From contig CM029118.1 in NCBI GenBank assembly GCA_016859345.1, forward strand, positions 26,850,501 to 26,914,500: a DNA stretch of 64,000 bases. The letters are read 5' to 3'. Source of the stretch: Istiophorus platypterus (Eukaryota; Chordata; Actinopteri; Istiophoriformes; Istiophoridae). A program made the position numbers and the translations under genes. This document shows, piece after piece, positions 41,701 to 49,181 of the stretch. The notes beneath the pieces were generated by a model. The model ran no database searches. It was not told the origin of the DNA and saw nothing but the letters and a program-made list of their open reading frames with translations. How positions within the stretch are numbered: the first letter of the stretch is position 1; each line of letters starts with the position of its first letter.

Positions 41701-44700
41701 CTAATCAAGAAGTTGGGAGAGTCTCTTGGCTACAACACTGAAGAAAATCTTGCTCTCCACGCTGAAAATAAGATGATCTGAAATTGGTCCATGTTCTCGG
41801 ATCTCTCCTCTTTTGATATGAAAAACCATAGCATATCTCCTTGAATGGTCAATCTTCCTTCTCCTCCAGATCACTTTCAGTGCCCTCCAAAGCCAATGGA
41901 GTAGCTTTGGGCAATTATTGTAGACCTTCTAGTGAGCTCTACTTGGCCCTTTTTTCCTTCATTTTCTAATGCCCACACTTGGACATATCATCAGTGTTGT
42001 ATGTACTGTTTGTAGCATAGATACTTTAGTGATTAAGGTAGAAACATTTTAGGGATGGAAAAAATAACTAATTATTAACTAATTAATTAAGTTGCGTAGC
42101 ACCGCCAATAGCCTGAGGTAATACTGTAGATAGTGAAGGTGAGCCTGTTATATTGTCATATTTCTTTTTAAGGGCAAAAATTATAAAATCAATCTGCATG
42201 TCTTTCTTTATATTGTCTAAATAGAAAAGTGTACATCTCCAACAGATATCTTTAATGGAGGTTTACTTTCAAGATTTCATTGTTGCTTGGAGGTCCACTT
42301 ATTCAGAAAAGCTTTGTTTTACTGAATTTCATGCACATTAATTTCAAAGTCCTCCAACAACATGTCAGCAACATCAACGGAAATAAGTTTGTTTTGCAAG
42401 TTGTTTTTACAGATTTTCATAGTATACAGTATTTATATCTTCATTAGAGACTATTCTGACAGGGGACAATCAATAATTATAAGTATGTACTCTATTCAAT
42501 ATACTATCAACTGCTGGTTTGCCACTAAGAGAAGTTGCTATCTAGTTCTTGAGTAATATCTTGTGTTAAGTCCATTGGAAATCCACAATATGTAGATACT
42601 GTCATTGGTTTATTTTGTTGTATAAAATGTAGGTTAACTCTTAAATACACTGTTTTCTATGTTGTTTACTATGGACTGATTAGTTACACTATACTCATAT
42701 TTTTTTCCTACAAGTAGATGTGGCTATTTTTGAACACTACTGTGTTCACACTCTTCTGTACTACTATATCTTCCTATACCAGTGTCCACCCATCCCCCAT
42801 TAGTGTGATGTCAGTACCTGGAGAAGGCACCCTACTCCCAGACATCAGAGTTGGTTGGGGTGTTCTGGTCTGCAAGAGAGACAGACAAAAAATATAGACA
42901 GACAAGCAGTAAGACAGATAGTCCTTTCAAAGTGATATCCACAGCCCTGCTGTCTAGATCACTTTTGTGCAATGCTACTTCAGAGACCAGTGGATTTATG
43001 GTCCTTGTCATAATGTGGACAAAAGCACCTTGTGTTCTTATTATTGTGAATCCTGAGGAACATAAATAAAGCAATGTGAATGAGTAACAGTTATGAATTC
43101 AGACCCCTTGGAAAAAACAGAGCCGGAACAAAGCAAAGAATGAAATACATGACCGAGGAAGACTGCTTTGTAAAAACTGTAATCTGTTTATTTCATGCCA
43201 CAATTATATGACTAATGGCCATAGGCATAATCACTATAGGATTAGAAAAGATACTATGGATACGTATTTACACGCAAACAGAGTACAATAAATCTTTTCA
43301 CAGCAACTCACTTATTCATCCTGAATAATAAAGACAGAAACCGATGAATGTTGCTGTCTAATTATATTCCTGTAGATTTTGGAGGGAATAGCCTAGTGTT
43401 TCTTGTTTATCTTATTTGTTTGGTGGCACATCATTCTTTTAGATTTTAAAATCTTGTCTACTATACTGTGTACTTACCTTATATAATGGTCCAAGGAATA
43501 GTAGAATTAAGTTTTGTGTCACTAAATTTTCTCCAGCTAATGCTTCATGATCACTGACTACCATAAATCACAATAACAAGGGCACAAAAGAATAGAATAG
43601 ACTGCACTAGCAAAGAGCAACAATAGCCTAAAGTAAATCACACCCAACACTGATTAAGTAACACTGACAGGATATCTCAACACTATAAGCTAAGTCCTTA
43701 AAAAGCTGCTTAGTTTAATCAAATCAAGTGACATTTTAGCAAAACCTACAGATCACAGTACAAGACTCAATAGATATGCATTCTTTATTCTGTGCACCAC
43801 AGTGCCTCCCAGTGGGTCTCATAGGTATCACAATGCCAACCATTAGCCTCAGAAGCACCACAAATGGAACCTTGTATAAAAGATATTTGAAAGATTGTCA
43901 TCCCTCAACACACACACTCAAAATAGACCTTATTTAAAGCAGATATTCTGATTTGTCATAAAATGATAAGTACAAGTGTAATTGATAACACTAACAATAT
44001 TTCAGTAAGCAATTTCAGTGTACACACAAGGCCGTGGAACTGACACACCTAAATGTTATGCATGGTTTTATTAAGAATATGAATTAATAGTTCTGTTTCT
44101 CCTGTAACATGTCTAAATTTCTGTTGTAAAACAGGTTTGTTGGCAACTACCCAGCGCAAGCTTCTGCCGTTGGCCACTAAGCAACTTAAGTTGGAGGTTA
44201 CTAGATTGTTAAAAAGGTCTTTGACAGTTTTTATTTAAGGTGGGAAGATTGTTTATAATTTGCTTACATTTAAAAAATTTTTGCAACTGAGATTAGAAGT
44301 ACCAACTTCTAGTCAGTATTTTGCTCACACATGACAACAAAATCTTTTGTAGAACCCTACCTGAGGTTTAAGTGGCAAAGCATAAACAGCTTCTGTGATT
44401 GAACGAGTTTCTCCTCTGTCCAGTGTTTGGTAGATATGGTCCTCCCTGTCCTCTTCACTCTCTATCTCCTCTTCTTTGTCTTCCAGCTCCTCCTCTGAGT
44501 GGTCAGGGGATGACAAGCGAGGCCGGCTAGCCAAATCGTCTGACCATCTGTCTCTGAATCAGATAAAATTTAATATTTCAAAAGAACAGTGGAGGAAATT
44601 ATATACTTCAGTGTGAAATCAGTTTAACACTTAAGTGTATTTAACTTCTATTTTAAGTATTTCTCACAGCAAACATTTTGACTTGTCATACTAAATAAGG

Positions 44701-46948
44701 CAAAGAAGTTACTGATAACATTAACAAGAGCTCTGTCATATTCAAGTGTCACTGTAAGCAATAGAAGTCTGACACTGACTCAGCATGCACAATATCAGGA
44801 CCCTGAAACAGAAGCAGCTAAATCTCAGCCGTCATTGGCTTTATCAGTTTATTATTTACACATATGCTTTTCCTAATGTGAAAATGTCAAAATGTCATCA
44901 GTAACAGAGGCCTACCTTTAAAAATTCCTTAAATTGAGATGGATGTTCTCATGTTCATGAGAAAAAGATTATTGTTAACAGAACAAATCCAGGGCCTTTA
45001 TTCTATATTAAAACCCTTAAATGAAATATTATTGCATAACATTTTCCCCCCTTTTCAAGGACACTACTCTGACACACTCTAGAAATACAGGCCCAGGTCA
45101 GGTTTAAATTGGAGGTCATCTTGTGTAGTTAGAATAATTTGTCATAAAACTTGTGATAACATTGTTGTATTTTCCAGAAGGGGGTTACCTGGTGTAAAGT
45201 TCCTTGTTTATGTTGGGTTCAGATATGAGGGACTCCGATTGTTCACTCTCAGAGAAAGTCCTTGGTCTGGCAAGAGGGATGGCCCATGTCTGTCCAGTGA
45301 GTGAAGAAGACAAGATGGCTGCTGCTAAGGCTGATCTGTAAATGGAAAGTCACAATTCATTTGAGGAAAGTCACACAGTTTGTGTAACTAAAAGATGTGA
45401 GAAAAGCAAGATACTTGTAACATCAAAATTTCAAGTCATAGTTTATTAATTATTATATTAGTATTGATATAAAACAGTTTGCTTAAGTGAGTTTAATAGC
45501 ATTGTTTTACATTCACCATGTGGGGTAGTTGTTTACCCTACAATGAATGCTTACAAAGGCCCTCTCATTTACTCCTTGGTTTTTAAGCGTTAAATAACCC
45601 TATCAACCAAATACAGTATGTTCAGCAAAAAAATAAATAAAAAAATAAAACCTCACTCTATCAATTAAGTTTGTGGTAAAGAAAGGAAAATTATGATGAG
45701 GATTAGTGATGAGTTAATCAATAATACAACAGTCTTTTGCACTGCATTGACAATGACAGTGAAAGCTCTTACAGGAAGAAACTGGAATTCACCTTCTCAA
45801 CATGTAGTAAATTGTTGGGATGAACAAATGGGCCAACAATCTGTTACAATCTATCAACAAGATGTTACAGAGGTAAGTTGTAAACAATATTGGCCATTAG
45901 TTGCCCAATAAATGACTCTTGAGAGAAACTTTATCATGGAGGATACAGGGGGAAAAAAGAAGCTGTATTTACTCAAAATTCATTCAGCAGCTGTGTACAA
46001 AGTTACAAGAACCTCTCAGTGCTGCAAACAATGATGTGAATTGAACCAAATGTTTTATTAAACTCAATTTCCATTGAAACTTACAAACAGGTATAGGCAA
46101 AACATTACAACATAGTGGTTTAAAACAGTGTCAGAAGAAAAAAAAATAAAAGGATGTTGGGGGTTAAAGGTGATGGAGAGTTTTAGGCACCTGGGTCTCT
46201 CAGGCGAGGGGTCTGGGCTGCGGGGGGGTGGGGTACGAGGCACAGCAGGCTTTGGAGCAATGGAGGCAGCAGGGATCAAACCATGAGCTATATGCTTCTA
46301 CATAATGTACACAGAGGGAAGTTTAGCATCACATGGACAAAAAACACAAAAAAGAAGTTCTGTGAAAATGGTTGAGGAGGGTTTAAGTTAGTACGTAAAA
46401 TAATTGTTAAAAGCCCAGAGGCTAAATGGAAGGATGGGGGAGAGTAGGAAGGATGATAAAAGAATCACAACACAACCATTTGATTAACGAGAGACCAAGC
46501 ACTGATGTATTTATACAGCTGCCTATTACAGCAATATTATTATTATTATTATTATCATTATTAATGTTATTGTTGCTGCAATTCTATGGAAACACGCTGT
46601 ATACTGGTCGCTACAGATTCAGTGTTCGATTGCATTTTAGCTGCTCCAAAAAACCCCCATGTACCCCTCAGTTCATCATTTAATTTGGGTAAACACAATA
46701 TGTACTAACGCTGCTACACTGATGTTATCCAATGTTAGCTTACGTATTTCTTAAAATATTTATCTTTTGCTGACGTTAAGTAACCGAAGTTAGCGTAGTT
46801 TACGGCTAGGTTTGTGTTATCTACACGAAAGAACTTCGACGTTTAGCTAGCCGGACAAAGGAAAAAGCTTTTTTTGTTTTTGTTTTGTAAAAGAATCAAA
46901 ACTTACAAACTCTTGGCGTCTCTCCCTCCTGAAGCTGAATTTTGACAT
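3905..46948 (-). CDS. cep89: CEP89 (centrosomal protein 89), 17 coding exons, span of gene in window
   Basis: CEP89 is a coiled-coil protein of the mother-centriole distal appendages, needed for ciliogenesis and also linked to mitochondrial complex IV. Seen: 17 exons on the minus strand with GT-AG borders whose phases join without a break: 46948-46907, 46297-46191, 45335-45189, 44553-44361, 42869-42818, 40255-40148, 38857-38612, 37830-37688, 36331-36281, 35766-35683, 35212-35109, 33661-33546, 33332-33152, 32444-32277, 30261-30120, 26321-26247, 4057-3909 (or stop at 3905). They encode about 703 residues; human CEP89 has 783. The N-terminus has a basic FRRxRR motif and a proline-rich PRTPPPRSPDPSPERPR stretch that nearly equals the human sequence. 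Residues about 300 to 703 are heptad-rich coiled coil, including QELVDENDALKLTVHRLNVE and KVTKQLMLLEA. Start chosen at 46948 because the first exon matches the human amino end. The C-terminal 60-80 residues of the human protein are not found: either they lie left of the window or this copy ends at the TAG at 3907-3905. An rnf182 gene sits inside the last intron. Identity was judged by recalled similarity, not by a search. Confidence 0.93.
4276..4330. repeat. (GT)n microsatellite
   Basis: About 27 uninterrupted GT units, in the long CEP89 intron, 220 bases upstream of exon 17. Confidence 0.97.
10034..10073. repeat. Short tandem duplication
   Basis: ATTTATAGAATTTTGAA occurs twice, 21 bases apart. 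Confidence 0.85.
10653..11325. mobile_element. Terminal-inverted-repeat DNA element (MITE), about 670 bp
   Basis: The left end begins GGCCCTGTTCATACC and the right end, reversed, begins GGCCCTTTTCATAAC. The two arms stay alignable for about 70 bases (both then carry ACATGCAT, later CAGCTCT and AAGTAG or TAGTAG). TAA precedes the left end and AAA follows the right end, consistent with a decayed 3-base TNA duplication as made by PIF/Harbinger elements. It has no transposase frame, so it is non-autonomous. The family name is inference; the sequence resembles a repeat common in fish genomes. Confidence 0.75.
11644..11706. mobile_element. 63-bp fold-back element, Tc1/mariner-like ends
   Basis: Begins TACACTATTTAGCCACATCA and ends in GTTGTGGCTGATCAGTGTA; reversed, the right arm reads TACACTGATCAGCCACAAC, so the two arms pair almost throughout. 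The CATTAAAACC and CTGATCAGTGTA motifs resemble the ends of a Tc1-like family widespread in fishes. Likely a solo pair of terminal repeats with no interior. Confidence 0.5.
12320..12410 (+). repeat. Dispersed repeat fragment
   Basis: GGTTTGGTTGGGTTATGGCA followed by GGTTTAGGGAAAGATCATGG and TTTTGGTTAAAATAAG. The GGTTAGGGAAAGAT...GGTTAAAATA phrase recurs in many fish genomes; the family is not known to me. Confidence 0.4.
13560..13751 (-). mobile_element. hAT-like DNA transposon fragment
   Basis: The minus strand begins CTAGGGCTGGGTGATATAGA at 13750 and continues through AATTATACCTCTGTATTTTT and GGCTGAATGACAATACATGA. A TAGGGCTGGGCGATAT end followed by this interior is familiar from fish hAT-type repeats. 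The opposite end was not found, so the fragment is truncated. Confidence 0.55.
14486..14575. repeat. Imperfect tetranucleotide repeat (GTCA/AATC)
   Basis: A run of degenerate AGTCA and AATC units, such as AGTCAACTAGTCAGTTAACT and CAATCAATCAATCA. Confidence 0.75.
17402..17560 (+). mobile_element. hAT-like repeat end
   Basis: Starts CAGTGTTTCCCAAACAGTGA, then TTTGTGGCAGCTCCCCATAA and ACATTGGCCACCACATATTG. The CAGTGTTTCCC start and the paired GGC/GCCACCACA motifs resemble an abundant fish hAT repeat. Related sequence may continue to about 17960. Confidence 0.45.
18937..18950 (+). promoter_or_regulatory. rnf182 5' UTR remnant with a two-codon upstream ORF
   Basis: After the splice acceptor CCCAG at 18932-18936, the 14 bases before the start hold ATG ATT TGA (18940-18948). 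This upstream ORF ends two bases before the main ATG. It is visible directly; an effect on translation is inference. Confidence 0.6.
18951..19682 (+). CDS. rnf182: rnf182, RING-finger membrane E3 ubiquitin ligase, 243 aa
   Basis: RNF182 is an E3 ubiquitin-protein ligase of intracellular membranes; in mammals it is brain-rich, binds ATP6V0C and promotes its degradation. Seen: a single coding exon of 243 residues (human 247). A C3HC4 RING spans about residues 21-67, with C21-x2-C24, C40-x-H42-x2-C45-x2-C48 and C64-x2-C67 all present. A linker holds SSNCLVITIMEVQR, identical in human RNF182. Two hydrophobic segments follow at about 180-202 (ILVWLLGFLYFGSLPLGIYL) and 207-228 (TLGIVCVSLVPSSL...), then a Cys-rich tail. 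The start is the ATG at 18951; reading could only extend upstream through a TTG. A strong splice acceptor (long pyrimidine run then CCCAG) ends at 18936, so 5' UTR exons lie upstream. The gene lies within a CEP89 intron on the opposite strand. A paralogue of the RNF182 type cannot be excluded. Confidence 0.94.
   Translation: MSCPQPELEEKDCPPPEELECKICYQRYNAHNRKPKILDCLHRVCARCLIKILNLADSAGCISCPFCRHQTEIPEHEMSALPDDANIMSHLAMQDKSWSSDHNREVILTPKSFSTSSPSHDSSNCLVITIMEVQRDPQHSPSHNGSSDIYADQSLDSVSMGSNGPAESDALSKFCNHVPRILVWLLGFLYFGSLPLGIYLLVIQRVTLGIVCVSLVPSSLTVCLVYGFCQCLCQGMCDCSSRG
20087..20092 (+). promoter_or_regulatory. Probable rnf182 polyadenylation signal
   Basis: AATAAA about 405 bases after the rnf182 stop, the first canonical signal on that strand. 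It implies a 3' UTR of about 420 bases, short for this gene family, so a later site may also be used. Confidence 0.45.
21394..21440 (+). mobile_element. Short hAT-like end fragment
   Basis: CAGTGTTTCCCACAGAATTA, a second instance of the CAGTGTTTCCC start. Only a few tens of bases are recognisable. Confidence 0.35.
21741..21761. repeat. Poly-A run
   Basis: Twenty-one consecutive A. Confidence 0.95.
22139..22167. repeat. Perfect 12-bp inverted repeat, 5-base loop
   Basis: TTGTTGTGTCTC, loop AAAGA, then GAGACACAACAA. A perfect hairpin in intron sequence, too short to be a microRNA precursor. Confidence 0.8.
23556..23831. repeat. Cluster of long poly-A runs
   Basis: Poly-A runs of 27 (23616-23642) and 39 (23681-23719) bases, with shorter ones at both edges, separated by TCACTCTCACACTAACACTC-type sequence. 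May be retroelement tails; long homopolymers are also error-prone in assembly. Confidence 0.9.
24060..24330. repeat. A/T-only low-complexity block
   Basis: More than 90 percent A+T with many A and T homopolymer runs; no coding or splice structure. Confidence 0.85.
26247..26321 (-). CDS. cep89: CEP89 coding exon 16
   Basis: Acceptor TTTTTCAG, donor GTAAGT. Encodes HEKQGFLSRILHGTVRFGKL then QEEVK; human has [25 protein letters not shown]. A second AG lies 13 bases upstream of the chosen acceptor, but it does not keep frame. The next exon is 22 kb away. Confidence 0.9.
28590..28830 (-). mobile_element. LINE 5' region fragment
   Basis: On the minus strand a stretch reads GGGAGGGGAGCTTACCAGTG, a two-part TCTGGTGACCAAG block and CCACCACCCTGTGGGCTC, which resembles the GC-rich leader of a LINE family repeated in many teleosts. 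It makes a 139-codon open frame that I take to be incidental. Family assignment is from memory only. Confidence 0.5.
30120..30261 (-). CDS. cep89: CEP89 coding exon 15
   Basis: Acceptor TCCAG, donor GTACTG. Encodes RRMSVLKRQREKCVL and HYLGAIISVAELISQERDQL, aligned with human [20 protein letters not shown]. Phase 2 in, 0 out. Confidence 0.93.
30808..30915 (+). mobile_element. Interspersed-repeat 3' tail (LINE/SINE type)
   Basis: Reads GATAGACCCCGCTTCTCACT, GCTGGCATAGGCTCCAGCC and GAGGATAAGCAGAATAACTA before a GGATGAATGGG tail. The GGCATAGGCTCCAGC and GGATAAGC blocks plus a GGATG tail are characteristic of a very abundant teleost repeat. Truncated copy within a CEP89 intron. Confidence 0.65.
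32277..32444 (-). CDS. cep89: CEP89 coding exon 14
   Basis: Acceptor CTCAG, donor GTACTA. Encodes a coiled coil with MDELLLRVSNLQEESRRLAL and MEAELELTRQANR, parallel to human [20 protein letters not shown] and ALEAELERAQKINRK. Confidence 0.93.
33152..33332 (-). CDS. cep89: CEP89 coding exon 13
   Basis: Acceptor CTAG, donor GTACTT. Encodes VSKVTKQLMLLEAQKQRLQE and further heptads; human has VSKLTKQLMLLEA. Residues about 465-525, phase 2 out. Confidence 0.95.
33546..33661 (-). CDS. cep89: CEP89 coding exon 12
   Basis: Acceptor TGCAG, donor GTAATG. Encodes HQLQQQAFLVLQENQVLIDQ, aligned with human [20 protein letters not shown]. The split codon at the junction gives Cys where human has Trp. Confidence 0.92.
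35109..35212 (-). CDS. cep89: CEP89 coding exon 11
   Basis: Acceptor CACAG, donor GTATGA. Encodes LRLHVEEVIEENERLHDVI, aligned with human MRVQEVVKENEELHQEL. Coiled coil, phase 2 out. Confidence 0.92.
35683..35766 (-). CDS. cep89: CEP89 coding exon 10
   Basis: Acceptor ATAG, donor GTAAAG. Encodes LDMKYLSPLMLAYEDRINEK, almost the same as human LDIKYLSPLLLAYEDRMKEK. Residues 364-391, phase 0 on both sides. Confidence 0.95.
36281..36331 (-). CDS. cep89: CEP89 coding exon 9 (51 bases)
   Basis: Acceptor ATTTAG; donor GTCAGA, which is weak because +3 is C. Encodes SSKISGLPKTGSPPPWL, matching human SLNIEGLPSKGPIPPWL. Length is a multiple of three with phase 0 on both sides. Confidence 0.88.
37688..37830 (-). 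CDS. cep89: CEP89 coding exon 8, most conserved coiled coil
   Basis: Acceptor TTCCAG, donor GTATGT. Encodes QELVDENDALKLTVHRLNVE and RYQTRFRPLSKQE, nearly identical to human CEP89. Residues about 300-346. A pentanucleotide microsatellite lies 46 bases upstream of the acceptor. Confidence 0.96.
37876..37949. repeat. (ATATC)n pentanucleotide microsatellite
   Basis: About fifteen perfect copies, 46 bases from the CEP89 exon 8 acceptor, on its intron side. Confidence 0.97.
38612..38857 (-). CDS. cep89: CEP89 coding exon 7, start of coiled coil
   Basis: Acceptor TTTCAG, donor GTAGAG. A proline-rich first half (PPILTTDRPSQ, NPIPPSPESS) is followed by heptads such as DDQKLLEERLQRLEQEIS. It takes the place of the human segment that precedes ELLYLRKQAQEL. 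Residues about 217-299. Confidence 0.83.
40148..40255 (-). CDS. cep89: CEP89 coding exon 6
   Basis: Acceptor CACAG, donor GTAGGT. Encodes a low-complexity Ser/Lys-rich linker (DFSEETSIQTPEANSDSSKK...). Called from splice signals and phase (1 in, 1 out) rather than conservation. Confidence 0.7.
40440..41990 (-). mobile_element. Decayed LINE reverse transcriptase, in CEP89 intron 5
   Basis: On the minus strand several broken frames read as a non-LTR retrotransposon polymerase. From 5' to 3' they show FSVESKIFFSVVAKRLSQLL, NNYIDMVAQRGGLLGVAGCL, KAVLWLDLTNDYGSIPNK (the RT motif usually WLDLANAYGSIPH), IPSVTKKAVNQSLWKVFNC, then EILWPLIISYVHVTVVEDFE and LAKAQGP. Stops and frame changes interrupt it repeatedly, so it is inactive. 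The order of motifs matches the R2-like type-1 LINE common in fish genomes. The ends are approximate. Confidence 0.78.
42818..42869 (-). CDS. cep89: CEP89 coding exon 5 (short)
   Basis: A 52-base exon with acceptor GCAG and donor GTACTG, encoding TRTPQPTLMSGSRVPSP. Little similarity can be claimed; it is accepted because phases on both sides fit (0 in, 1 out). Confidence 0.68.
44361..44553 (-). CDS. cep89: CEP89 coding exon 4, acidic segment
   Basis: Acceptor TTCAG, donor GTAGGG. Encodes a strongly acidic Glu/Asp run, then DHIYQTLDRG and ITEAVYALPLKPQ, which parallels the human DDLYAVPHRNQVP region. Residues about 99-163; ends phase 0. Confidence 0.87.
45189..45335 (-). CDS. cep89: CEP89 coding exon 3
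   Basis: Acceptor ACAG, donor GTAACC. Begins [20 protein letters not shown], close to human [20 protein letters not shown], then a serine-rich segment. Residues about 50-99. Confidence 0.93.
46191..46297 (-). CDS. cep89: CEP89 coding exon 2
   Basis: Acceptor TAG, donor GTGCCT. Encodes residues 15-50, starting KHIAHGLIPAASIAPK and continuing through a proline-rich SP/TP segment that is the most human-like part of the N-terminus. Phase 0 in, phase 2 out. Confidence 0.93.
46533..46572. repeat. (ATT)n microsatellite
   Basis: Short trinucleotide run with one interruption, in CEP89 intron 1. Confidence 0.9.
46907..46948 (-). CDS. cep89: CEP89 coding exon 1 (start codon)
   Basis: Encodes MSKFSFRRERRQEF (residues 1-14), then a donor GTAAGT. 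The start has A at -3. The human protein begins with a similar FRRGRRSHF segment. Ends in phase 0. Confidence 0.88.
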
Positions 46949-46988
46949 GATGGAAAACTGTTTTTTGACGCTTCCTTCAGTAGCCGAG

Positions 46989-47093
46989 TTACTGCTCCGG
47001 TTTGGGGAAGCGGTTTGACTCGTTTACCACGTATTCTTTCCTCCTAACAGCATTTGACAGGTTTACTTCCACACGTTTCGAGGCGTCCACCAT
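46989..47093 (-). promoter_or_regulatory. Upstream ORF of CEP89, 34 codons
   Basis: ATG at 47093 in a strong context (A at -3, G at +4) opens MVDASKRVEVNLSNAVRRKE... and closes with TAA at 46991-46989, 40 bases before the CEP89 start in a different frame. It would matter only if transcription starts upstream of 47093. Confidence 0.4.
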
Positions 47094-47390
47094 CTTCTGC
47101 TCCAGAGAGATGAAGCGGTGAGTGGGAGCCGACCGCAGGCTGACCGCTCGCTGGCTCCTCGTATCTAGACGCTTCCCCGAAAGAAAACACCTCGCTGCAA
47201 CAAGAGCGTTGATTGGCTGAAGGTCCGGCGAGAAGCCAATCAGCGACCGAGATGATTTTCCTAGCAACGACGGGCCCGCCGGGCGGCGGCCCGGCCAGCA
47301 GGGGGCGATGTGCACCCGTCCGATGAGGCGCTCCGACCATCACCCTTCACCTCCCGTCCCTCAGCGCACGGCGCTGTAGGAAACGCGTCT

Positions 47391-48390
47391 CTTTGTCTTT
47401 CCTTTCTTTCTCCTTCATCGATAAATACACGCAAACGTATGATATACTGTAGATATTAAATGTAATGTGTCCCCTTAAAATGACGCTTGAGTAATAACTT
47501 TTTAAAATATACACTAAACACATATCACAATACTGACCGTTCAAATGTGTATCTTCTGTGCAGTCTGCTTTATTCACAACATGCTTTAGATAGTTTTAAT
47601 AGCTTCAAACCATGGCAAACAAATAAAAGTTAACATGTTGGTGCTACCTTGATAAACTTCTTAAATACCTCCATATTTATCACAGCTGATCGATAACATT
47701 TAGGAGGAAAAAGAAACCCATATTTTGTCATAAAGTCTGTCTCTCCAACCAGACTCTATACACACCTGTCCTGTGCAGGATGATTGTAATAATATACTTT
47801 GCTAGAAACACATGCATTTTCAGTTCCCCAATATTAGCTGTAAATTATCTGAAAAATTCAGTGTTAGTTTTAACAAGTGCGGACCTAGGAATGGTTGCAA
47901 TACGAATGATATAACCAAATGTAAACAGATGTGATTCCTGCAATATTTACTTGTCCTATAAAAATAAATCTCAGTACTGCAGAGAATTTGACCTTTGGTG
48001 ACATCCAAAACTACAGGACTCAGCAGTCAGAGCTTTCCCTCAGGCAGAATGCCCTTCCCCACATAACAAGTACAAAACCAGACGAGCACCAAGGCAGCGT
48101 AGAAAGTCTGATGCTATTAATGGCACAGTTTAACAAAGGCCTGATTTGTAGAACAAAAGCACATGGGGTTTCTCTTTTGTTACTATTATGCCGATGAGAG
48201 CACAGACCATATGTAAAACTGTTGAAACCAATGAGTGTTGACTTAGTGTGTGTTGGCTCACTATGGGCTCTGGGTGAACTTCATTCTAGACATTCTAGAC
48301 ATTCACCTGCTTGGTAGTTTCAACCACTGAGATTCACAGAACCACAATATATATTAAAACAAAAACAGGAAATTTGTTTTATCCTCTTTT
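47391..48390. other. Intergenic spacer between RHPN2 and CEP89
   Basis: No coding signal on either strand. In humans FAAP24 lies between these genes; no FAAP24-like frame is seen here. A short triplication CATTCTAGA/CATTCTAGA/CATTC lies near 48280-48305. Confidence 0.55.
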
Positions 48391-48396
48391 TTTATT
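48391..48396 (-). promoter_or_regulatory. Possible RHPN2 polyadenylation signal
   Basis: AATAAA on the minus strand about 2.0 kb after the RHPN2 stop, the first clear one found there. The implied 3' UTR (50439 to about 48370) contains an (AT)n/(AC)n microsatellite and the exon-like stretch at 49090-49181. Confidence 0.45.
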
Positions 48397-49089
48397 GAGA
48401 TTTATGTTTACACACACTGCTGACACAAAGACTTACTAACAGAGCATTTACACCACAGTTGCTACGCAGCACAGAGTACAGATAGAGAAGCAAAAGCAAC
48501 CTGAAACCTCTGAGGAACAGGTACCCCAAGCCTTTGCAAAGATCTCTCTAAAAGGTCATACCTGTGTGGTACACCTGCCCGGGTAGCACACTTAGTTGGC
48601 ATCTGTTAATATGACTCAATTACTGCACATTCTTGTCATACACTTATTGTAACACTTTCCTTCATGATTTAGTATAAATGGCACTTAAAACACAATATTA
48701 GGTAAACAGAGACAGTAAAAGGTGTTACATCTTCTCGTGTTACTGTTTAAAAACATTTACATTTTAAAATATCTTTACATAGACAAAATGTAACCGAATA
48801 TGAGTTCACCAAAGGATTAAGCAAGGCTAGTAAAATACATTCTGCCAAGAAACCAAGAAATCCAACGTGCAAAATTTCACAACTTGACTTCACAAACTAG
48901 TTCTGAAACCTACAACTTACAGGTAAATATATCTATTTTTGTATGTATTTTTCATTATATAAATAATTTGATTATCAAATGTGTAAAAGAATCTACTTTG
49001 TAGATAAAGAGATAGTCCAACACTGCAAAGTGTCAGTTGGATGTGGGATGTGACTAGGGTTAAGACAAAAAGAGACAAATAGTAGTAAC

Positions 49090-49181
49090 CTGACTGTGGG
49101 CTTTGATCGAAGTCACAGTTGGGTGACCGGCTGTCTAGGTTCAATGCAGCAATGTCATCAGTCTGCCCACATTCTTCCCTT
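49090..49181 (-). other. Unassigned exon-like open stretch between RHPN2 and CEP89
   Basis: A 92-base block with acceptor ATCTCCAG and donor GTTACT lies in an open frame that runs 147 codons. The block encodes EECGQTDDIAALNLDSRSP then NCDFDQSPQS, which looks more protein-like than its flanks. I do not recognise it. It could be an alternative RHPN2 3' exon, part of the 3' UTR, or chance. Its phases (2 in, 1 out) join no exon identified here. Confidence 0.3.

Larger units (their letters stand above)
46900..47390 (-). promoter_or_regulatory. CpG-rich CEP89 promoter with paired CCAAT boxes
   Basis: CpG dinucleotides are dense here and sparse in the flanks. TGATTGGCTG (47210-47219) and AGCCAATCAGC (47233-47243) form an inverted pair of CCAAT boxes, typical NF-Y sites, about 260-300 bases upstream of the CEP89 start. 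A half-site CCTAGCAAC (47260-47268) resembles an RFX X-box half, which would suit a ciliary gene, but the other half is not convincing. No TATA box is evident. No gene is seen leaving in the other direction. Confidence 0.7.

Noticed and set aside
46989..47315. 108-codon minus-strand frame as a gene
   Set aside because: CpG-rich promoter DNA; open by composition. Only its last 34 codons are noted, as an upstream ORF.
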